From Paenibacillus sp. OV219 (GTDB lineage: Bacteria; Bacillota; Bacilli; Paenibacillales; Paenibacillaceae), in assembly GCF_900110075.1 (NCBI RefSeq), contig NZ_FOCJ01000007.1:186001-250000 (forward strand): a stretch of DNA of 64,000 nucleotides, in the 5' to 3' direction. Within the stretch, counting starts at the first letter, position 1, and every line of letters begins with the position of its first letter. Of this stretch, positions 59,969 through 64,000 are shown one piece after another. The notes under the pieces are model-generated. The model saw nothing but the letters and a program-made list of their open reading frames with translations, had not been told where the DNA came from and did no database searches. A program made the translations under genes and the position numbers.

Positions 59969-61201
59969 TTAGAACGCCCAGTTGCCGTCACGGAAGACTG
60001 GTTCGTATGTACCGTCTTCACGCTCGCCGTCGATGTTCAGCTCAGCGGAGCCGATCATGAAGTCAACGTGAACGAGGCTGTTGTTCAGACCATTCGCCAT
60101 TTGCTCTTCTTCGTTCATCGCTTTGCCGCCTTCGATGCAGAACGCGTACGCTTTGCCGATTGCAAGGTGACACGAAGCGTTTTCGTCGAACAGCGTGTTG
60201 TAGAAGATGAGGTTCGTATCCGAGATCGGGGAACGGTGCGGCACGAGCGCAACCTCGCCCAAGTATGCTGCGCCTTCGTCCGTATCGACGAGGTTCTTCA
60301 ACACTTCAAGCCCTTCTTCCGCTTGAACGTCGATGACTTTGCCGTCTTTGAACGTGAGGGAGAAGTCCTTGATCAGATTGCCGCCGTAGCTGAGCGGCTT
60401 GGTGCTAGCAACTGTACCGTTCACGCCGCCTTTAAGCGGAGCGGTGAACACTTCTTCAGTCGGCATATTCGCCACGAAGATGTCGCCTTTCGCGTTCTCA
60501 CTGCCTGCGCTGATCCAGATATGGCCTGGTGCGAGCTCAATCGTAAGATCAGTGCCCGGACCTGTGTAGCGCAGCTTGCGGAATTTCTTCTCGTTCAGAT
60601 GAGAAGCTTTCGTATCCAACACCTCGATATGCTGCTTCCATGCTGCAACCGGGTCCTCTTCGTTCATGCGCGTAGCTGCGAAGATGGCATCCCATAGCGC
60701 GTCTTCACGCTTCTCAGGCGCAACATCGGGGAATACTTTCACGCCCCAATCCGGCGAAGGAACAGCAACGATCGACCAGCTTACTTTGTCGGACATCGTG
60801 TAGCTTCTCCATGTTTTCAGCGCGATGCCAGCTGCCTTGTTCGCATTCGCAATACGCCCTGGCTTAATGCCTTTGAGCAGATCTGGGTTAGGTGCAATGA
60901 TGCTGAGGAATGCCGCATTATCAGCAGCCATGTCTTCCCAGCCCTTAGCACGCCACAGCGGATATTCTGTAAAAGCTTCATCAGGTGCAAGCTCGTATTT
61001 CGTGCGAGTAACGGTATCGTCGTTCCACTCCACATGGACGTTCTTCGCTCCAGCTTCATAAGCTTTCTTCACGACAAGACGCACGAACGGCGCGCTCGTA
61101 AGCGAAGTGGAGATAACAAGCGTTTGACCAGGCTGTACGTTAACGCCAACCTGTACGGCGAGAGCGGCATAGCGCTCGAGTTTTTCTTCAAAAGTTGCCA
61201 A
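59969..61201 (-). CDS. Aminopeptidase, M29 family (PepS/AmpS-like)
   Basis: The 410-residue metallo-aminopeptidase shows the M29 order: LVKKAYEAGAKNVHVEWND, APGHIWISAGSENAKGDIFVANMPTEEVFTAP (metal-binding Glu), YLGEVALVPHRSPIS, LFDENASCHLAIGKAY (metal-binding Glu and His) and NSLVHVDFMIGSAELNIDG. It removes N-terminal residues from peptides in the cytoplasm. The start is a TTG at 61201, supported by TAGGAGTG on the minus strand. It is transcribed alone. Confidence 0.93.
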   Translation of the reverse strand: MATFEEKLERYAALAVQVGVNVQPGQTLVISTSLTSAPFVRLVVKKAYEAGAKNVHVEWNDDTVTRTKYELAPDEAFTEYPLWRAKGWEDMAADNAAFLSIIAPNPDLLKGIKPGRIANANKAAGIALKTWRSYTMSDKVSWSIVAVPSPDWGVKVFPDVAPEKREDALWDAIFAATRMNEEDPVAAWKQHIEVLDTKASHLNEKKFRKLRYTGPGTDLTIELAPGHIWISAGSENAKGDIFVANMPTEEVFTAPLKGGVNGTVASTKPLSYGGNLIKDFSLTFKDGKVIDVQAEEGLEVLKNLVDTDEGAAYLGEVALVPHRSPISDTNLIFYNTLFDENASCHLAIGKAYAFCIEGGKAMNEEEQMANGLNNSLVHVDFMIGSAELNIDGEREDGTYEPVFRDGNWAF

Positions 61202-61324
61202 ATTGTTTCACTCCTATAGGGCAGAATAGATTTATTTTAACATACAATCGGTGCAATTCCCTAAAGGGGGAATTAAGGTGTATAATTGATGCTCAGCGAA
61301 AAATGATGAAGAGGTGACACAATT

Positions 61325-61639
61325 TTGACAGCGCTTCAACCGTTTACCGAGCGAGTCATTGCTGTCATCCGAAGCATCCCAGCTGGCAGTGTTATGACGT
61401 ATGGCCAAATTGCCGAACAAGCAGGCAGTCCAAGAGCCGCAAGGCAGGTCGTTCGCATTCTGCATTCGCTCAGTGAGAAGCATAATCTACCCTGGCACCG
61501 AGTTATTAACGCCAAAGGCGAGATCGCAATCGGGAGTGACGAAGGCCGGTTCATGCAGCGTTATTTGCTCGAAGAGGAGGGCGTGTACGTCAACCCTGCA
61601 GGCTTCATTGATTTGGGGCAATTCCGGCATGGGCCATAG
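61325..61639 (+). CDS. Alkyltransferase-like (ATL) protein, MGMT domain without active Cys
   Basis: The 104-residue protein has the MGMT DNA-binding fold: VMTYGQIAEQAGSPRAARQVVRIL and LPWHRVINAKGEIAI. In methylguanine methyltransferases the motif is PCHR; here Trp57 replaces the cysteine. ATL proteins bind O6-alkylguanine lesions without repairing them and direct them to nucleotide-excision repair. The start is TTG at 61325 with GAGGTG eight bases upstream. The EamA transporter follows after 41 bp. Confidence 0.9.
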   Translation: MTALQPFTERVIAVIRSIPAGSVMTYGQIAEQAGSPRAARQVVRILHSLSEKHNLPWHRVINAKGEIAIGSDEGRFMQRYLLEEEGVYVNPAGFIDLGQFRHGP

Positions 61640-61680
61640 GAATGTCCAAATGATTAAGGATTCAAGAAAGAAGGATTAGC

Positions 61681-62595
61681 TTGCCTAGACTCATCTATGC
61701 CGCGCTTCTGGGACTCAGTCTCATTTGGGGCGGTTCGTTTTATTTTATCAAAATGCTGCTGCATGACTTCGGTCCGTGGTCTATCGCATTCCTGCGTTCG
61801 GGCTTCGGTCTTCTCGTTGTCGTGGTCATCATGACTGTGTTCAAGAAGCCTTTCGGATTTCGCACGATCCCGTGGATAGCGATGTTCATCATGGCGCTTA
61901 TTAATACCGCTGTGCCGTGGACGTTAATTGGCTTCAGTGAGCAGCGGCTGACGAGCAGCCTAGCTTCCATCCTGAATGCAACGACGCCGGTATGGACAAT
62001 TGTGGTCGGCATTGCGTTCTTCGGCAACAAGTCGAATCGCATGCAGTGGATCGGCCTTGCGATAGCTACAATTGGCGTGATCATCCTGCTCGGCATTCGC
62101 CCAGGTACGCTCCTCTCATTCGATGGAATGGGTCTGATTGGTATGCTCAGTGCGACTCTCGCCTACGCGGTTGGCTCGCAGCTGTCCAAACGATTGTCGC
62201 TCCGCGGACTGACCATGTACCAAATTACATACGGCACGCTGCTGAGCAGTACAGCGGTAAGCGGGATTTTTGCATTTTCTACCGAATCTATAACATGGGT
62301 GCATCTGACTTCGGCGGATAATGTCCCAATGATCCTTAGCCTAGGTATGCTCGGCTCGGGCTTCGCTTATATCCTTTTCTACTATATGGTGGAGAAAGGA
62401 AGCGCCGAGTTTGCTTCGATGGTAACTTACTTGGTGCCATGTACCGCATTAATCTGGGGCTCTACGCTGCTTGGTGAGCCGATCAAATGGAATATGCTCA
62501 TTGGGCTCGTCATCATACTAGGAGGCGTCTTTATCGCAAGTCGCAAACCGAGAGCAGGCGATGTGTTTAAGCCAGGGGAAGCACGGTCAAGCTAA
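61681..62595 (+). CDS. EamA/DMT-family transporter
   Basis: Ten hydrophobic helices occur in two repeated halves, with LLGLSLIWGGSFYFIKMLL and GLIGMLSATLAYAVGSQLSKR as the typical EamA openings. EamA proteins export amino acids or small metabolites; this one's substrate is unknown. TTG at 61681 is preceded by AAGAAGGA. It ends with a charged tail (SRKPRAGDVFKPGE). It is 304 residues, complete, and precedes the ABC exporter by about 55 bp. Confidence 0.92.
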   Translation: MPRLIYAALLGLSLIWGGSFYFIKMLLHDFGPWSIAFLRSGFGLLVVVVIMTVFKKPFGFRTIPWIAMFIMALINTAVPWTLIGFSEQRLTSSLASILNATTPVWTIVVGIAFFGNKSNRMQWIGLAIATIGVIILLGIRPGTLLSFDGMGLIGMLSATLAYAVGSQLSKRLSLRGLTMYQITYGTLLSSTAVSGIFAFSTESITWVHLTSADNVPMILSLGMLGSGFAYILFYYMVEKGSAEFASMVTYLVPCTALIWGSTLLGEPIKWNMLIGLVIILGGVFIASRKPRAGDVFKPGEARSS

Positions 62596-62649
62596 ATAAG
62601 ATTGTCGTCAAGATTTGAAAGCAAGACACAAGATCGAGGAGGGAATGTG

Positions 62650-64000
62650 TTGTCTTTCGTATCACGGCTTAAATGGTTTTTTAAAGAGAGATGGCTGTAC
62701 TATACGGTGGCGATAAGTCTAATGACAATCGTGAGCCTGCTGCAGACCGTCCCGCCTAAAATGATCGGGAACACCATTGACCGCATCCGGAGCGGGAATC
62801 TGACGGCATCGCAATTAAGCAGCACAGTGCTGCTGTTGCTAGGCTTATCCTTGTTATTATATGTACTCGTCTATATCTGGATAACCACGCTGTACGGTAA
62901 TTCCGTGCTCATCGAGAAGCTGCTTCGGGGGAGATTTCTGGCGCATCTCACACGGATGACGCCCTCGTTCTTCCAGCGCAACAATACCGGACAGCTGATG
63001 GCGCTTGCGACCAATGATATTCTCGCGATCGGCAACACCGCCGGTTACGGGGTCATGACACTTGTGAACACACTTGTCGGCGCTTCTGTCGTTATCATTA
63101 CGATGGTTTCCTTGATTGATTATAAGCTGATGCTTGCTGCACTCATTCCGCTGCCGCTCCTCGCCATTGTGATCAGCAAGCTTGGCAAGCGTGTTCGGAC
63201 GCGCTTTCTTGCAGCGCAGGATGCGTTCGGTACGATGAACAATCACGCGCTGGAGTCCATCTCCGGCATTCGCGTCATTCGCTCCTATGTGCAGGAGAGT
63301 CATGACTTATCCGCGTTCGATAGCGTGACGACCGATGTACTGGAGAGGAACAGGGAAGTGTCGAGTCTGAATGCTTTGTTCCAGCCGCTCATCTCTATTA
63401 TTGTCGGCGTCAGTTATACGATCGGTATTGGTTACGGCTCATACCTGGTGTTCCATGGAGAGATAACGCTCGGACAGTTAATCTCCTTTAATATTTATTT
63501 AGGGATGTTAATATGGCCGATGATATCCTTCGGTGAGTTCATTAACGTGCTTCAGCGTGGTAGCGCTTCCGCCGATCGTCTGCAAGTCGCGTTCGATGAG
63601 AAACCGGATCTTGCGGATTCAGCGAGGCCTGTTGCCGTGGCGCGGCCTGAACGGATTGAGATGAAAGAGCTGACGTTCACCTATCCGGCGGCTAACCAGC
63701 CGAGCCTCAGGGATGTTTCGTTCCAGCTCGAACGCGGGCAGACGCTTGGCATTGTTGGCCGTACGGGAAGCGGGAAGAGCACGCTGCTGAAGCAGCTGCT
63801 CAGGCAGTATCAGCTAGAGCCGAATCGGCTGTATATTTCGGGCGTACCTATTGAACAGATCGCGATTGATCTTGTGAAAAGCTGGATCGGTTACGTGCCG
63901 CAGGAGCATCTCCTGCTGTCGAAGTCGATCAGCGATAACATCGCGCTTGGCAAGCCGGATGCCTCGGACGAAGAGATCCGGAAGGCGGTTGAGATGGCCT
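62650..64000 (+). CDS. ABC exporter, fused permease-ATPase (3' truncated by window edge)
   Basis: The frame starts at TTG 62650 (GAGGAGGG six bases upstream; a GTG at 62647 is closer) and stays open to the window end. The product has six N-terminal helices (LYYTVAISLMTIVSLLQTVPPKMIG first) and then an ATPase with Walker A GIVGRTGSGKST near residue 370. The Q-loop GYVPQEHLLLSKSISDNIALGKP follows; signature and Walker B lie outside the window. The SISDNIALG pattern is that of YheI/YheH or MdlAB heterodimeric multidrug exporters, so a partner gene may follow. Confidence 0.92.
   Translation, partial: MSFVSRLKWFFKERWLYYTVAISLMTIVSLLQTVPPKMIGNTIDRIRSGNLTASQLSSTVLLLLGLSLLLYVLVYIWITTLYGNSVLIEKLLRGRFLAHLTRMTPSFFQRNNTGQLMALATNDILAIGNTAGYGVMTLVNTLVGASVVIITMVSLIDYKLMLAALIPLPLLAIVISKLGKRVRTRFLAAQDAFGTMNNHALESISGIRVIRSYVQESHDLSAFDSVTTDVLERNREVSSLNALFQPLISIIVGVSYTIGIGYGSYLVFHGEITLGQLISFNIYLGMLIWPMISFGEFINVLQRGSASADRLQVAFDEKPDLADSARPVAVARPERIEMKELTFTYPAANQPSLRDVSFQLERGQTLGIVGRTGSGKSTLLKQLLRQYQLEPNRLYISGVPIEQIAIDLVKSWIGYVPQEHLLLSKSISDNIALGKPDASDEEIRKAVEMA

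Noticed and set aside
1-64000. tRNA, rRNA, prophage or insertion sequence genes
   Set aside because: No cloverleaf, rRNA block, transposase motif or phage structural gene was recognised anywhere in the window.

Overview
The window looks like chromosomal DNA of a Paenibacillus-type, spore-forming Firmicute. The reasons are moderately GC-rich codon use, strong purine-rich Shine-Dalgarno sites with frequent TTG and GTG starts, lipoprotein-type binding proteins, AraC-type YesM/YesN regulators, many glycoside hydrolases, a PdaA-type spore cortex deacetylase and a RacA-like polar anchoring protein. No rRNA, tRNA, insertion sequence, prophage or CRISPR array was recognised.

Layout. 1-16,000: a glycan-degradation locus on the plus strand. 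It holds a truncated GH35 beta-galactosidase, a GH125 alpha-mannosidase, a GH29 alpha-L-fucosidase, a membrane AraC regulator, an LplB/LplC-type ABC importer with its lipoprotein, a GH3 enzyme and a GH38 alpha-mannosidase. The enzyme set fits stepwise trimming of complex, possibly plant-type, N-glycans. 16,000-24,000: housekeeping, spore-related and small unknown genes (PdaA, RacA-like, SPFH/prohibitin, DUF421, pirin). 24,000-28,300: a structured small RNA candidate, a 51-bp tandem repeat, and a 1216-residue nucleotide-transporter/HEAT/double cyclic-nucleotide-domain fusion. 28,400-32,200: a lipoprotein, a GNAT enzyme, an HD phosphohydrolase, a membrane protein, a large hairpin repeat array and a FAH-family hydrolase. 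32,300-38,750: a second sugar ABC importer with its own YesM/YesN two-component system. 38,750-43,230: a Fur-controlled divergent iron region (ferredoxin reductase, and a siderophore importer). 43,585-46,930: a GH4/sugar kinase/LacI operon on the minus strand. 47,287-51,700: an amino-acid ABC importer joined to Nif3-like and homocysteine methyltransferase genes. 52,570-57,250: a zinc-ribbon protein, DUF445, then a ydaO-type c-di-AMP riboswitch ahead of a tandemly duplicated KdpD/USP protein without a kinase. 57,400-64,000: a second amino-acid importer, M29 aminopeptidase, an alkyltransferase-like protein, an EamA transporter and a truncated ABC exporter.

The strongest unexplained signals are three. 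First, a structured element of about 45 nt occurs four times, always in the plus orientation and 20-115 nt ahead of a plus-strand gene. Second, a family of GAGAG/CTCTC hairpin repeats fills three intergenic regions; its arms vary in a compensatory way and some copies serve as terminators. Third, the c-di-AMP riboswitch controls a double KdpD-sensor protein that has no histidine kinase. All functional calls come from reading the sequence; no database search was run.
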